Of a DNA stretch of 64,000 nucleotides, positions 25,185 to 34,435 are shown piece after piece. The DNA comes from Oliverpabstia intestinalis (GTDB taxonomy: Bacteria; Bacillota; Clostridia; Lachnospirales; Lachnospiraceae). A program made the position numbers and the translations under genes. The notes beneath the pieces are model-generated. The model saw only the letters and a list, made by a program, of their open reading frames with translations. It made no database searches and had not been told where the DNA came from. Position 1 is the stretch's first letter. Every line of letters starts with the position of its first letter. Location: assembly GCF_009696065.1 (NCBI RefSeq), contig NZ_VUMS01000010.1, forward strand, positions 54,860 through 118,859, given 5' to 3'.

Positions 25185-26348
25185 TTATTTTATTATCCTT
25201 ACTTTCAGAACGCCCTCGATCTCGTCTAATTTGTCGATGATCTCCTGTGTTGCCGGCGTCTCCAGATCGATCAGAGTATATGCATAATCCCCTTTGCTCT
25301 TGTTGGTCATATCAGAGATATTCATACCTGCTCCACCCAGGACTGTTGCGAACTGGCTGATCATGTTTACTACATTTTTATGGTTGATGGCGATTCTTCC
25401 GGCCACACCACAGATACCCATATCGCAGTTTGGATAGTTGACAGAATTATGGATATTACCATTTTCCAGATAATCTCTCAGTTCTTTGACTGCCATGCAT
25501 GCACAGTTGTCTTCGGATTCAGCTGTGGATGCTCCCAGATGTGGTGTTACCAGTGTATTTTTTGCGCCTGCAACGGTGGGGTTTGCAAAATCTGTGACAT
25601 ATTTTTTCACTTTTCCTGTTTCCAGCGCGTCTATCAGAGCAGTTTCATCCACCAGAAGGTCTCTGGAGAAGTTTAACAGAACCACACCGTCTTTCATCAT
25701 TGCGATGCTGTCTTTGCTGATCATGCCCTTTGTGCTGTCAAGAAGCGGCACATGAAGGGTAATGTAATCACACTCTTTGAAAATATCTTCCACGTTGGCG
25801 ATATGTTTGATCTCTCTGGAAAGCTTCCATGCGGTATCCACAGAAATATATGGATCATATCCGTATACTTCCATACCAAGATAAATCGCAGTGTTGGCAA
25901 CCATGGCTCCGATGGCTCCCAGACCGATGACACCGAGTTTCTTTCCTTTGATCTCGCAGCCGGCAAACTGTTTTTTCTGTTTTTCTGCCAGTTTTCCAAC
26001 ATTTTCGTTATCTTTTTCCTGTTTTACCCATTCCACACCGCCTACGATATCACGGGATGCAAGGAGCATGCCGGCGATTACCATTTCTTTGACACCGTTT
26101 GCGTTAGCTCCCGGTGTATTGAATACGACGATACCCTGCTCTGCACAATCCTGTAACGGAATGTTGTTGACACCGGCTCCGGCACGGGCAATAGCCTGAA
26201 TGTTTTCCGGTAATTTCATCTCATGCATCGAAGCACTTCTTACCAGGATCGCATCGGCTTTTTCTATTTCTTCGGTTTTTGTGTAATCATTTGTAAATCC
26301 ATCCAGTCCCACTTTGGAGATCGGATTCAGACATTGATACTGAAACAT
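25185..26348 (-). CDS. serA: D-3-phosphoglycerate dehydrogenase
   Basis: 387 residues from the Met at 26348 (MFQYQCLN); GGAG lies ten bases upstream inside the end of serC. The D-2-hydroxyacid dehydrogenase fold is clear: IARAGAGVNNIPL (about 62), NAD-binding GKKLGVIGLGAIGAMVAN (about 137), VLLNFSRDLLVDE with catalytic Arg (about 226) and TPHLGASTAESEDN with the His near 271. A C-terminal ACT domain (about 315-387: AYTLIDLETPATQEIIDKL) usually confers serine feedback. First step of serine synthesis from 3-phosphoglycerate. One base separates its start from the serC stop. Confidence 0.94.
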   Translation of the reverse strand: MFQYQCLNPISKVGLDGFTNDYTKTEEIEKADAILVRSASMHEMKLPENIQAIARAGAGVNNIPLQDCAEQGIVVFNTPGANANGVKEMVIAGMLLASRDIVGGVEWVKQEKDNENVGKLAEKQKKQFAGCEIKGKKLGVIGLGAIGAMVANTAIYLGMEVYGYDPYISVDTAWKLSREIKHIANVEDIFKECDYITLHVPLLDSTKGMISKDSIAMMKDGVVLLNFSRDLLVDETALIDALETGKVKKYVTDFANPTVAGAKNTLVTPHLGASTAESEDNCACMAVKELRDYLENGNIHNSVNYPNCDMGICGVAGRIAINHKNVVNMISQFATVLGGAGMNISDMTNKSKGDYAYTLIDLETPATQEIIDKLDEIEGVLKVRIIK

Positions 26349-26349
26349 C

Positions 26350-27432
26350 TTACAGATTCTCCTTCTCAAATTTTTTCATGAACTCCACTAATTTTTCCAC
26401 ACCTTCAATCGGCATAGCATTGTAGATACTTGCCCGCATACCACCGACAGTTCTGTGTCCTTTCAGATTCTCCAGACCTGCTTCTTTCGCTTCTTTTACA
26501 AACTTTGCATCCAGATCCGGGTCTCCTGTTACGAAAGGAACGTTCATCAGAGAACGGGAAGCTTTTTCTACGGTTCCCTTGAACAGTTTACTTTCATCCA
26601 GATAATCATACAGGATCTTGGCTTTCTTTTCATTGCGCTCTTTCATTGCTTCCAGACCGCCCTGTTTTTTCAGCCATTTGAATACTTTACCACAGATGTA
26701 GATGCAGTAACAGTTTGGTGTATTATAAAGAGAATTTGCATCAGCATGTGTCTTATATTTCATCATGGTCGGAGTTCCCGGCAATACATCGTCTGTAATC
26801 AGGTCATCTCTTACGATTGCGATGACCATACCGGCCGGTCCGATATTTTTCTGTACACCACCGTAGATGATTGCATATTTGCTTACATCTACCGGTTCAG
26901 ACAGGAAACAGGAGGAAACATCTGCCACCAGATCTTTTCCTTTGGTATTTGGCAGTTCTTTGAATTTTGTTCCATAGATCGTGTTATTCTCACAGATGTA
27001 TACATAATCTGCATCTTCGCTGATCGGAAGATCAGAACAGTCCGGGATATAAGAGAATGTCTTGTCTTCGGAAGTGGCAATCTTGTTTGCTTTTCCGTAC
27101 TTCTGTGCTTCCTGCCATGCTTTCTTTGCCCACTGACCAGTTACGATATAATCGGCAACCTTGTTTTTCATCAGGTTCATCGGGATCATGGCAAACTGCA
27201 GAGATGCTCCGCCCTGAAGGAATAACACTTTATAGTTATCCGGGATGTGCATCAGGTCTCTCAGATCTTTTTCTGCTTCCTGAATAATCTGATCAAAAGC
27301 TTTGGAACGGTGACTCATCTCCATCACAGACATTCCTGTATCCTTATAATCTAACATCTCTGCCTGTGCTTCTTTCAGCACTTCTTCCGGCAGTACAGCA
27401 GGACCTGCTGAAAAATTGTAAACTCTACTCAC
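26350..27432 (-). CDS. serC: Phosphoserine aminotransferase
   Basis: 360 residues, full length. Start MSRVYNFSAGPAVLPEEVL is the SerC hallmark; the PLP-binding Lys is in IYGGVQKNIGPAGM near residue 197, and RHRTVGG-like GHRTVGGMRASIYN lies near 325. SerC converts 3-phosphohydroxypyruvate and glutamate to phosphoserine. It precedes serA in the same operon, so pathway steps one and two are transcribed together. Driven by the promoter 27552-27580 with a palindromic operator candidate at the transcription start. Confidence 0.96.
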   Translation of the reverse strand: MSRVYNFSAGPAVLPEEVLKEAQAEMLDYKDTGMSVMEMSHRSKAFDQIIQEAEKDLRDLMHIPDNYKVLFLQGGASLQFAMIPMNLMKNKVADYIVTGQWAKKAWQEAQKYGKANKIATSEDKTFSYIPDCSDLPISEDADYVYICENNTIYGTKFKELPNTKGKDLVADVSSCFLSEPVDVSKYAIIYGGVQKNIGPAGMVIAIVRDDLITDDVLPGTPTMMKYKTHADANSLYNTPNCYCIYICGKVFKWLKKQGGLEAMKERNEKKAKILYDYLDESKLFKGTVEKASRSLMNVPFVTGDPDLDAKFVKEAKEAGLENLKGHRTVGGMRASIYNAMPIEGVEKLVEFMKKFEKENL

Positions 27433-27461
27433 CTTAGTTTCCTCCTCTTTCTCACATTTTC

Positions 27462-27480
27462 ATAACTGTTCAGCACCTTC
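27462..27480 (+). repeat. Left-end fragment of the dispersed repeat
   Basis: ATAACTGTTCAGCACCTTC matches the first 19 bases of the repeat's left end with two differences; the sequence then diverges. It lies in the serC 5' leader. Confidence 0.5.
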
Positions 27481-27520
27481 GCATATGCCAGCTAAACAGC
27501 TGTCCTTTTTCTTCTTTCCC

Positions 27521-27542
27521 GTTAGCACTTTAGTGTGCTAAC
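27521..27542. promoter_or_regulatory. Candidate operator palindrome at the serC start site
   Basis: GTTAGCAC-N6-GTGCTAAC, perfect eight-base arms, starts ten bases downstream of the serC -10 box, i.e. around +1 to +25. The position is what a repressor site needs. The TTAGCAC/GTGCTAA half-sites resemble CIRCE but the spacer is too short for HrcA. Confidence 0.5.
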
Positions 27543-27551
27543 ATATGAAAC

Positions 27552-27580
27552 ACTATACACCTCTGATAAATTATTGTCAA
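27552..27580 (-). promoter_or_regulatory. Sigma-A promoter of serC-serA
   Basis: Minus-strand perfect TTGACA (27580-27575), 17-base spacer, TATAGT (27557-27552). Confidence 0.85.
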
Positions 27581-27612
27581 TATCAAAATTCTGTTAAATA
27601 TATTTTTATAGC

Positions 27613-27660
27613 AATAAAGCAAACCAGATATATATTTTAATGTATCAGGTTTGCTTTATT
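27613..27660 (-). terminator. Terminator of leuB-ilvD-ilvB operon
   Basis: Perfect 13-pair stem AATAAAGCAAACC / GGTTTGCTTTATT, ten bases after the ilvB stop. AT-rich at the base, so the T-tract is contributed by the stem. Confidence 0.75.
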
Positions 27661-27669
27661 TATTAATTC

Positions 27670-29355
27670 CTATTTTTCTTTCTTCGCAAGATCCTCAGCA
27701 TCAAAGACTTCCTCGATCGGAGCTCCTGCAGGAACCATCGGGAATACTTTGTCATCACAGTCGATCTGGCAGTCCAGCACAACAGTTGTGTTCAGTGCGA
27801 TTGCTTTTTCGATCGCCGGACCCACTTCTTCTTTTTTGGTCACACGGATGCCAACTGCACCCATGGATTCTGCAAATTTTACAAAATCTACTTTGTCATC
27901 CAGTATGGTGCTTGAATAACGGTGATCGTAGAACAGAGTCTGCCACTGACGCACCATGCCCAGTACGTGATTGTTAATAACGATCTCAATAAGCGGCAGG
28001 TTATTTCTTGCTGCCGTAGCAACTTCGTTCATGTTCATACGGAAGCATCCGTCACCTGCGATATTGACTACCACTTTGTCCGGACGACCGAATTTTGCAC
28101 CGATTGCTGCTCCAAGACCATAACCCATGGTTCCCAGTCCGCCGGAAGTGATCAGAGTACGCGGTTCTTTGTATTTGTAATACTGGGCAGCCCACATCTG
28201 GTGCTGTCCCACATCGGTAACGACGATCGCATCACCCTTTGTCACACGATACAGTTCTTCGATGACATACGGTCCGGTCAGACCTTCCTGGTTATATTTC
28301 AGCGGATATTTTGCTTTCATATCTTCCACTTCTTTCACCCAGGCATCGTGATTCTTCGGATAGATCTTTTTGTTTAATTCTTTTAATACTTCTTTGACAT
28401 CGCCGATGATACTGCAGTCTACTTTAATGTTTTTGTTGATCTCTGCGGCATCCACATCGATCTGGATGATCTTTGCATTCTGTGCAAATTTTGCAGTGTT
28501 ACCGGTTACTCGGTCAGAAAAACGTGCTCCCACAGTGATCAGAAGATCACACTTTGTCACACCCAGGTTGGATGTTTTGGTTCCGTGCATACCAAGCATG
28601 CCGGTATACAGTTCGTCTTCTCCGGAAAATGCGCCTTTTCCCATCAGGGAATCCGTTACCGGAGAATTAATGGTGTGTGCAAATTTGCGCAGTTCTTCTG
28701 CCGCTCCGGAAGTGATCGCACCTCCGCCCACGAAAATGAATGGTTTTTCTGCCTCACTGATCAGTTTTGCTGCCTGATCTAGGTCAGATTCCATCATCTC
28801 GGCAGTATACGGAGCAATCGGTGTCGGCTCCTGATAAGTATATTCTGTAACAGCTGCTGTCACATCTTTTGTCACATCCACAAGTACCGGACCCGGTCTT
28901 CCGCTCTGTGCAATGGTAAATGCACGGCGGATCGCAGGTGCAAGGTCATGGATATCTTTTACGATCATACTATATTTGGTGATTGGCATAACAACGCCGG
29001 CAATATCAATCTCCTGGAAGCTGTCACGTCCGAGAAGCCCTGTTGCCACGTTAGCTGTGATCGCTACCATCGGGATAGAATCCATATGGGCTGTCGCGAT
29101 ACCGGTTACCAGATTGGTTGCTCCCGGACCGGAGGTTGCCATACATACACCTACTCTTCCGGTAGCACGGGCATATCCGTCAGCAGCATGGGAAGCACCC
29201 TGCTCATGAGATGTAAGTACATGGTGGATCTCATCACTGTGTTTATATAAAGCATCATAGACATTCAGGATCGTTCCTCCCGGATATCCGAATACGGTGT
29301 CTACGCCCTGTTCTTTCAGGCATTCAATAATAATTTCTGATCCTGTAAGCTGCAT
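27670..29355 (-). CDS. ilvB: Acetolactate synthase, large subunit
   Basis: 561 residues. Three TPP-enzyme domains: N-terminal with the catalytic Glu in LTSHEQGASHAADGYARATG (about 48), a middle domain with FIFVGGGAITSG, and the C-terminal TPP motif VNIAGDGCFRMNMNE ... VINN (about 433-460). It joins two pyruvates (or pyruvate with 2-oxobutyrate) in valine, leucine and isoleucine synthesis. The regulatory small subunit (ilvN) is not adjacent and is not in the window. Third gene of leuB-ilvD-ilvB, 17 bases after ilvD. Confidence 0.95.
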   Translation of the reverse strand: MQLTGSEIIIECLKEQGVDTVFGYPGGTILNVYDALYKHSDEIHHVLTSHEQGASHAADGYARATGRVGVCMATSGPGATNLVTGIATAHMDSIPMVAITANVATGLLGRDSFQEIDIAGVVMPITKYSMIVKDIHDLAPAIRRAFTIAQSGRPGPVLVDVTKDVTAAVTEYTYQEPTPIAPYTAEMMESDLDQAAKLISEAEKPFIFVGGGAITSGAAEELRKFAHTINSPVTDSLMGKGAFSGEDELYTGMLGMHGTKTSNLGVTKCDLLITVGARFSDRVTGNTAKFAQNAKIIQIDVDAAEINKNIKVDCSIIGDVKEVLKELNKKIYPKNHDAWVKEVEDMKAKYPLKYNQEGLTGPYVIEELYRVTKGDAIVVTDVGQHQMWAAQYYKYKEPRTLITSGGLGTMGYGLGAAIGAKFGRPDKVVVNIAGDGCFRMNMNEVATAARNNLPLIEIVINNHVLGMVRQWQTLFYDHRYSSTILDDKVDFVKFAESMGAVGIRVTKKEEVGPAIEKAIALNTTVVLDCQIDCDDKVFPMVPAGAPIEEVFDAEDLAKKEK

Positions 29356-29372
29356 CAGTCTTTCCTCCTAAA

Positions 29373-31043
29373 TTATTTCTTCGGTACTTCGAGAATGGCA
29401 CCACGGTTACCACTAGTTACCATAGCTGCATAACGTGCCAGATATCCGGTCGTTACTTTCGGCTCACGCGGCTGCCAGTTTGCTTTTCTCTTTGCCAGTT
29501 CCTCGTCAGATACCAGCAGTTCCAGACTGGTTTCCGGAATATTAATACGGATCATGTCGCCTTCTTCTACCAGTGCGATTGGTCCGCCTACGGCTGCTTC
29601 CGGTGATACGTGTCCGATAGAAGCTCCTCTGGATGCTCCGGAGAATCGTCCGTCTGTGATCAGTGCTACGGAAGATCCCAGTCCCATACCTGCGATTGCG
29701 GAAGTCGGGTTCAGCATTTCTCTCATGCCGGGACCACCTTTTGGTCCTTCGTAACGGATCACAACAACATCACCCGCAACAATTTTTCCGCCTTTGATGG
29801 CTGCAATAGCATCTTCTTCGCATTCAAATACACGAGCCGGTCCTTCGTGTACCATCATTTCTTCGCAGACAGCACTGCGTTTTACAACACCACCGTCCGG
29901 TGCCAGATTACCTGTCAGAACAGCAAGTCCTCCGGTCTGGCTGTATGGATTGTCTAACGGACGGATAACTTCCGGATTCCGGTTAACGCAGTTTGCAATA
30001 TTTTCTCCTACTGTTTTTCCGGTTACTGTCATGCAGTCCAGATTCAGCAGATTTTTCTTTGATAATTCATTCATGACAGCATACACACCGCCTGCTTCGT
30101 TCAGGTCTTCCATGTAAGTCGGTCCTGCCGGTGCCAGATGACACAGGTTTGGTGTTTTAGCACTTACTTCATTTGCCAGAGTGATATCGAAGTCAAATCC
30201 AATTTCATGTGCGATTGCAGGCAGATGCAGCATACTGTTAGTAGAACATCCCAGTGCCATATCTACAGTCAGTGCATTCATGACTGCTTCTTTTGTCATG
30301 ATATCTCTCGGACGGATATTCTTTCTGTACATTTCCATAACCTGCATGCCGGCATGTTTTGCCAGTTTGATACGTTCGGAATATACAGCCGGGATGGTTC
30401 CGTTTCCACGAAGTCCCATACCCAGTACCTCAGTCAGGCAGTTCATACTGTTGGCTGTATACATACCGGAACAGGAACCGCAGGTCGGGCATACTTTATT
30501 TTCAAATTCTTCCACATCGTCCTCTGTCATAGTTCCGGCTGCGTAGGATCCTACTGCCTCGAACATACTGGACAGGCTTCGTTTCTGACCGTGTACATGA
30601 CCTGCAAGCATCGGACCACCGCTGACAAATACGGTCGGTACGTTCAGTCTGGCTGCTGCCATCAGAAGTCCCGGTACATTTTTATCACAGTTTGGCACCA
30701 TAACCAGTGCATCGAACTGATGGGCCATCGCCATCGCTTCTGTGGAATCAGCGATCAAATCACGGGTTACCAGGGAATATTTCATTCCGATATGTCCCAT
30801 GGCGATACCGTCACAGACCGCAATCGCCGGAAACATGATCGGCGTACCGCCTGCCATGGCAACTCCCTGTTTTACTGCATTAACGATTTTATCCAGATTC
30901 ATATGACCGGGAACGATCTCGTTATAAGAGCTTACGATACCGACTAACGGTCTCTCCATCTCTTCTTTTGTCATTCCCAGTGCGTTAAACAGGGACCGGT
31001 GAGGTGCCTGCTGCATTCCAGTTTTTACTGCATCACTTCTCAT
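29373..31043 (-). CDS. ilvD: Dihydroxy-acid dehydratase
   Basis: 556 residues from the Met at 31043 ([18 protein letters not shown]); AAGGAAG is ten bases upstream, whereas an ATG ten codons earlier has no ribosome site. Iron-sulfur cysteines appear in PNCDKNVPG (about 111) and [17 protein letters not shown] (about 183), and the C-terminal [20 protein letters not shown] (about 468) closes the active site. It dehydrates dihydroxy-isovalerate and dihydroxy-methylvalerate to the branched-chain keto acids. Middle gene of the operon. Confidence 0.96.
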   Translation of the reverse strand: MRSDAVKTGMQQAPHRSLFNALGMTKEEMERPLVGIVSSYNEIVPGHMNLDKIVNAVKQGVAMAGGTPIMFPAIAVCDGIAMGHIGMKYSLVTRDLIADSTEAMAMAHQFDALVMVPNCDKNVPGLLMAAARLNVPTVFVSGGPMLAGHVHGQKRSLSSMFEAVGSYAAGTMTEDDVEEFENKVCPTCGSCSGMYTANSMNCLTEVLGMGLRGNGTIPAVYSERIKLAKHAGMQVMEMYRKNIRPRDIMTKEAVMNALTVDMALGCSTNSMLHLPAIAHEIGFDFDITLANEVSAKTPNLCHLAPAGPTYMEDLNEAGGVYAVMNELSKKNLLNLDCMTVTGKTVGENIANCVNRNPEVIRPLDNPYSQTGGLAVLTGNLAPDGGVVKRSAVCEEMMVHEGPARVFECEEDAIAAIKGGKIVAGDVVVIRYEGPKGGPGMREMLNPTSAIAGMGLGSSVALITDGRFSGASRGASIGHVSPEAAVGGPIALVEEGDMIRINIPETSLELLVSDEELAKRKANWQPREPKVTTGYLARYAAMVTSGNRGAILEVPKK

Positions 31044-31079
31044 ATTCGTTACGCTTCCTTTCTGTTTTCTCATTCAGTT

Positions 31080-32165
31080 TTAGTGAATCCGTTCTGCGAT
31101 CAGGTCACCCATCTGTACGGTTCCTACCTGTGTGCATCCTTCAGACATAATATCTCCGGTACGGTATCCTTCTTTTAAGACTGCCTGAACAGCTGTTTCC
31201 ACTGCATCTGCTTCTTTGTCCAGATTCAGGGAATAACGAAGTAACATTGCTGCGGACAGAATAGTTGCGATCGGGTTTGCAATTCCCTTCCCTGCGATGT
31301 CCGGTGCAGAACCGTGGCTTGGCTCATACAGTCCAAAGCTTGTCTCGTTCAGACTTGCGGAGGAAAGCATACCGATGGATCCGGTTACCATACTTGCCTC
31401 ATCGGAAAGGATGTCTCCGAACATATTCTCTGTCAGAATGACATCAAACTGACCCGGGTTATGTACCAGCTGCATCGCACAGTTGTCTACAAGCATATGT
31501 TCCAGGGTTACTTCCGGATAGTCTTTTGCTACTTCCTCTACGATTTTTCTCCACAGACGGGAGGAATCCAGTACGTTTGCTTTGTCTACGCTTGTTACTT
31601 TCTTTCTTCTCTTCATCGCGATCTCAAATGCTTTGACAGCGATTCTTCTGATTTCTTTTTCATTATAAGACAGGGTATCCACAGCTGTCATCACGCCATC
31701 CTGTTCTTCGGTCTTTCTTTCTCCGAAGTAAAGACCTCCGGTCAGTTCTCTGACGATGATCATGTCAAATCCGTCACCGATCCGATCTTCTTTTAACGGG
31801 CATGCAGCTTTCAGTTCATCATACAGGTATGCCGGACGAAGGTTTGCGAACAGGTTCAGAGCTTTACGGATTGCCAGAAGCCCTGCTTCCGGGCGTTTGG
31901 ATGGCTCTAACTGATACCACGGGGATGTTTTTGCGTCTCCTCCGATGGATCCCATCAGAACAGCATCGCTGGATTTTGCTTCTGCGACAGCTTCATCAGT
32001 CAGCGGGACACCGTGTACGTCGATGGATGCACCACCCAGGAGTACGTTGGTGTATGTGAATGTGTGCCCGTATACCTGACATACTTTATCTAATATTTTT
32101 TTTGCTTCATTCACAATTTCAGGACCGATTCCGTCTCCGTGAATTAATGCAATTTTGTAGTTCAT
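31080..32165 (-). CDS. leuB: 3-isopropylmalate dehydrogenase
   Basis: 361 residues. Start MNYKIALIHGDGIGPEI is standard; the active-site Arg-rich VRELTGGLYFGERKT lies near 135, VDKANVLDSSRLWRK near 195 (catalytic Lys), and the metal-binding Asp cluster in TENMFGDILSDEASM near 243. NAD-linked oxidative decarboxylation gives 2-oxoisocaproate, the last carbon-skeleton step to leucine. leuA, leuC and leuD are not in the window, so leuB here is tied to ilv genes. First gene of the operon; AAAGGATG precedes the ATG. Confidence 0.96.
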   Translation of the reverse strand: MNYKIALIHGDGIGPEIVNEAKKILDKVCQVYGHTFTYTNVLLGGASIDVHGVPLTDEAVAEAKSSDAVLMGSIGGDAKTSPWYQLEPSKRPEAGLLAIRKALNLFANLRPAYLYDELKAACPLKEDRIGDGFDMIIVRELTGGLYFGERKTEEQDGVMTAVDTLSYNEKEIRRIAVKAFEIAMKRRKKVTSVDKANVLDSSRLWRKIVEEVAKDYPEVTLEHMLVDNCAMQLVHNPGQFDVILTENMFGDILSDEASMVTGSIGMLSSASLNETSFGLYEPSHGSAPDIAGKGIANPIATILSAAMLLRYSLNLDKEADAVETAVQAVLKEGYRTGDIMSEGCTQVGTVQMGDLIAERIH

Positions 32166-32212
32166 AATCGTTTCATCCTTTCTTTCTTTACCTCTTTAAT
32201 CTGTTACAGACT

Positions 32213-32241
32213 ATCATAATCTATTTTCATGGTATTTTCAA
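32213..32241 (-). promoter_or_regulatory. Sigma-A promoter of leuB-ilvD-ilvB
   Basis: Minus-strand TTGAAA (32241-32236), 17-base spacer, TATGAT (32218-32213), some 47 bases before the leuB ATG. The leader is too short for a T-box. Confidence 0.75.
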
Positions 32242-32271
32242 GGGAAAGTTGAGGGGGTATTGGGAACGGAC

Positions 32272-32456
32272 GCCGGAAAGGAGCAGGGACAGGGTGTGGC
32301 GGCAGCGTGCAGAGCGGTTTTCAGCTAGTCTCTAAGAAGAACTAAATGCCGGTTCGCGGAGAGCCGCTCACCGTCAAGTTCTTCTAAGAGCCGGATCTGA
32401 AAACACTCTAACCGCACGCAAAATGTCACCACACCCTGTCCCTGCTCCTTTCCGGC
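32272..32456. repeat. Giant 185-bp hairpin element with perfect 28-bp arms
   Basis: Arms at 32272-32299 (starts GCCGGAAAGGAGCAGGG) and 32429-32456 are perfect inverted repeats. Inside are further paired blocks: GCGTGC..GCGGTTTTCAG with CTGAAAAC....CCGCACGC, TCTAAGAAGAACT with AGTTCTTCTAAGA, and an apical GCGG-AGAG-CCGC loop. It lies between the yajC terminator and the leuB promoter, without coding potential. Nature unknown: non-autonomous transposon, attachment site, or structured RNA. Confidence 0.85.
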
Positions 32457-32549
32457 TGACATTGGCAAATACTCTATTTCCTGATCATTAAAGCTTTTCA
32501 ATATTCTATAAAAATATTGATTTTGCCTTCTTTGTCACATAAAAAGAAA

Positions 32550-32597
32550 AAAACGACCAGCCAAGTTCTCTGTTGAAAACCTGATTGGTCATTTTAT
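32550..32597 (-). terminator. Terminator of tgt-yajC
   Basis: AATGACCA..CAG pairs with (CTG)TGGTCGTTT and runs into T6 on the minus strand, 20 bases after the yajC stop. Confidence 0.75.
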
Positions 32598-32616
32598 TTA
32601 TCTTGCTTATGTCATT

Positions 32617-32937
32617 TTATTCAGTTGCGTCAGATGCTTTTTCTACTTCTGCGATAGCTGCTTTTTTCATTGGGATTCGGCAGTTTTTGTTGTTTCCGAA
32701 TTCTACGATTACATCTTCATCGGTGATATCGATGATAACTCCGTAGAAACCACCGGTGGTAACTATTGCATCGCCTACTTCCATATCATTCAGCATGGCT
32801 GTGACCCGTTTTTGTTCTTTTTTCTGCGGACGGATCATTAAAAAATACATCAGAGCGAACATGATAACCAGCATAGCGATCATATAGATAGTGCTTGCTG
32901 CTCCTGCTGCCTGTGTTGAAGTCATTACTACTCCCAT
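32617..32937 (-). CDS. yajC: Preprotein translocase subunit YajC
   Basis: 106 residues. One N-terminal membrane helix (IYMIAMLVIMFALMYFLMI, about 17-35) is followed by the signature RPQKKEQKRVTAML and a small cytoplasmic beta domain (GDAIVTTGGFYGVIIDI, near 55). YajC associates with SecDF-YidC in protein export. AGGAGG is eight bases before the ATG. It is 103 bases downstream of tgt, the order seen in many bacteria. Confidence 0.94.
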   Translation of the reverse strand: MGVVMTSTQAAGAASTIYMIAMLVIMFALMYFLMIRPQKKEQKRVTAMLNDMEVGDAIVTTGGFYGVIIDITDEDVIVEFGNNKNCRIPMKKAAIAEVEKASDATE

Positions 32938-33040
32938 TGCACATTCCTCCTGCTTTTTCTTTTCCGTTTACGGACGTTATTACTACTATACACAAAAACA
33001 GGGGTTCCATCAAGCTGTTTTTGATATTTTTATTGTTTTT

Positions 33041-34177
33041 TTACTTTTTGTCGTTTTCCAGGAAACCTTCCAGCTTCTGTTTTTTATATTCTTTGTATCT
33101 GCCTTCTTCGATGGCCTGACGAATCTCGCTCATCATTGTGTTATAGAAATACAGATTATGCAGGACGCAGAGACGCATGCCCAGCATCTCTTTCGCTTTT
33201 AACAGATGACGGATATAGCCGCGGCTGTAATTTCGGCAGGCCGGACACTGACATCCTTCTTCGATCGGACGCTGATCCAGTTCATATTTGGCATTGAACA
33301 GGTTTCTCTTTCCCTGGTTGGTGTATACATGTCCGTGACGGCCGTTTCGGCTCGGGTATACACAGTCGAAAAAGTCCACACCACGATCTACTGCTTCCAG
33401 AATGTTGGCCGGGGTTCCGACACCCATCAGATACGTTGGCTTTTCCAGTGGCAGATGAGGTACGGTCACATCCAGGATATGGTACATTTCTTCATGGCTT
33501 TCTCCTACAGCCAGTCCACCTACCGCATACCCATCCAGATTCATCTCACTGATCGCTTTTGCGTGATCGATACGGATATCATCAAAGATAGCTCCCTGAT
33601 TGATACCGAACAGCAGCTGATTTTTATTGATCGTATCTTCCAGGCTGTTCAGTCTGGCCATCTCGGTTTTACATCTTGCCAGCCAACGGGTGGTTCTTGC
33701 CACGGAATCCTCCACATAGCTTCGTTCTGCCACGCTGGACGGGCACTCATCGAAAGCCATCGCAATGGTGGAAGCCAGGTTGGACTGGATCTGCATACTC
33801 TCTTCCGGTCCCATGAAGATCTTGTGACCATCGATGTGGGAACGGAAAGTTACGCCTTCTTCCTTGATCTTTCTTAAACCTGCCAGGGAAAATACCTGAA
33901 ATCCGCCGGAATCCGTAAGAATCGGACGATCCCAGTTCATGAATTTATGGAGGCCTCCCATCTGTTTTACAATTTTATCACCCGGACGCACATGGAGATG
34001 GTAGGTATTGGACAGTTCTACCTGTGTGCCGATTTCTTTTAAATCTGTAGTCGCCACTGCTCCTTTGATGGCTGCGGCAGTACCTACGTTCATAAATACC
34101 GGAGTCTGGATGGTTCCGTGAACGGTCTGAAATTCTGCACGTTTTGCATTTCCATCTCTGGCTATGAGCTTATACAT
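33041..34177 (-). CDS. tgt: tRNA-guanine transglycosylase (queuine/preQ1)
   Basis: 378 residues, full length. The catalytic Asp regions ILTDSGGFQVFSL (about 86) and the second Asp in VDFFDCVYPSRNGRHGHVY (about 261) are present, as is GGLAVGES (about 229). Zinc ligands are in EGCQCPACRNYSRGYIRH (about 304) and the later HNLYFYN. Bacterial Tgt swaps guanine-34 of GUN-anticodon tRNAs for preQ1. No queA or preQ1 genes are adjacent. First gene of tgt-yajC. Confidence 0.96.
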   Translation of the reverse strand: MYKLIARDGNAKRAEFQTVHGTIQTPVFMNVGTAAAIKGAVATTDLKEIGTQVELSNTYHLHVRPGDKIVKQMGGLHKFMNWDRPILTDSGGFQVFSLAGLRKIKEEGVTFRSHIDGHKIFMGPEESMQIQSNLASTIAMAFDECPSSVAERSYVEDSVARTTRWLARCKTEMARLNSLEDTINKNQLLFGINQGAIFDDIRIDHAKAISEMNLDGYAVGGLAVGESHEEMYHILDVTVPHLPLEKPTYLMGVGTPANILEAVDRGVDFFDCVYPSRNGRHGHVYTNQGKRNLFNAKYELDQRPIEEGCQCPACRNYSRGYIRHLLKAKEMLGMRLCVLHNLYFYNTMMSEIRQAIEEGRYKEYKKQKLEGFLENDKK

Positions 34178-34400
34178 ATTTTTATCACCTTTCTCTTTTC
34201 TTTTACCGGATGTTCCGGTATATGGTCCATATGTTCAGTTTTTCTGATCCTCTGATTTTAAAACATCATTGCTTTTTTTCTTCAATAATGCCCATGTTCT
34301 TTCATACAGTACCGCTTATTATATCTGTTTCCACCTTTTTTTTCAATAAATATTTCACAATTATTTTCTCTTTTTTTAAAGATTATCTCTTTTTTCTACA

Positions 34401-34429
34401 TTGCCATATTCCAATAAATGTCATATAAT
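34401..34429 (+). promoter_or_regulatory. Sigma-A promoter of the dehydratase-activator gene
   Basis: TTGCCA, 17-base spacer, perfect TATAAT. It would start an mRNA near 34436 with an unusually long leader of about 360 bases containing several hairpins and the dispersed repeat. The 34178-34400 stretch before it is T-rich with nothing else evident. Confidence 0.75.
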
Positions 34430-34435
34430 AAGTCA

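Noticed and set aside
27521..27542. HrcA/CIRCE operator
   Set aside because: Half-sites are similar but the spacer is six bases and not nine, and the gene is not a chaperone.
32166..32271. T-box or leader-peptide attenuator before leuB
   Set aside because: Transcript starts only about 40 bases before the ATG; no specifier loop or T-box sequence.
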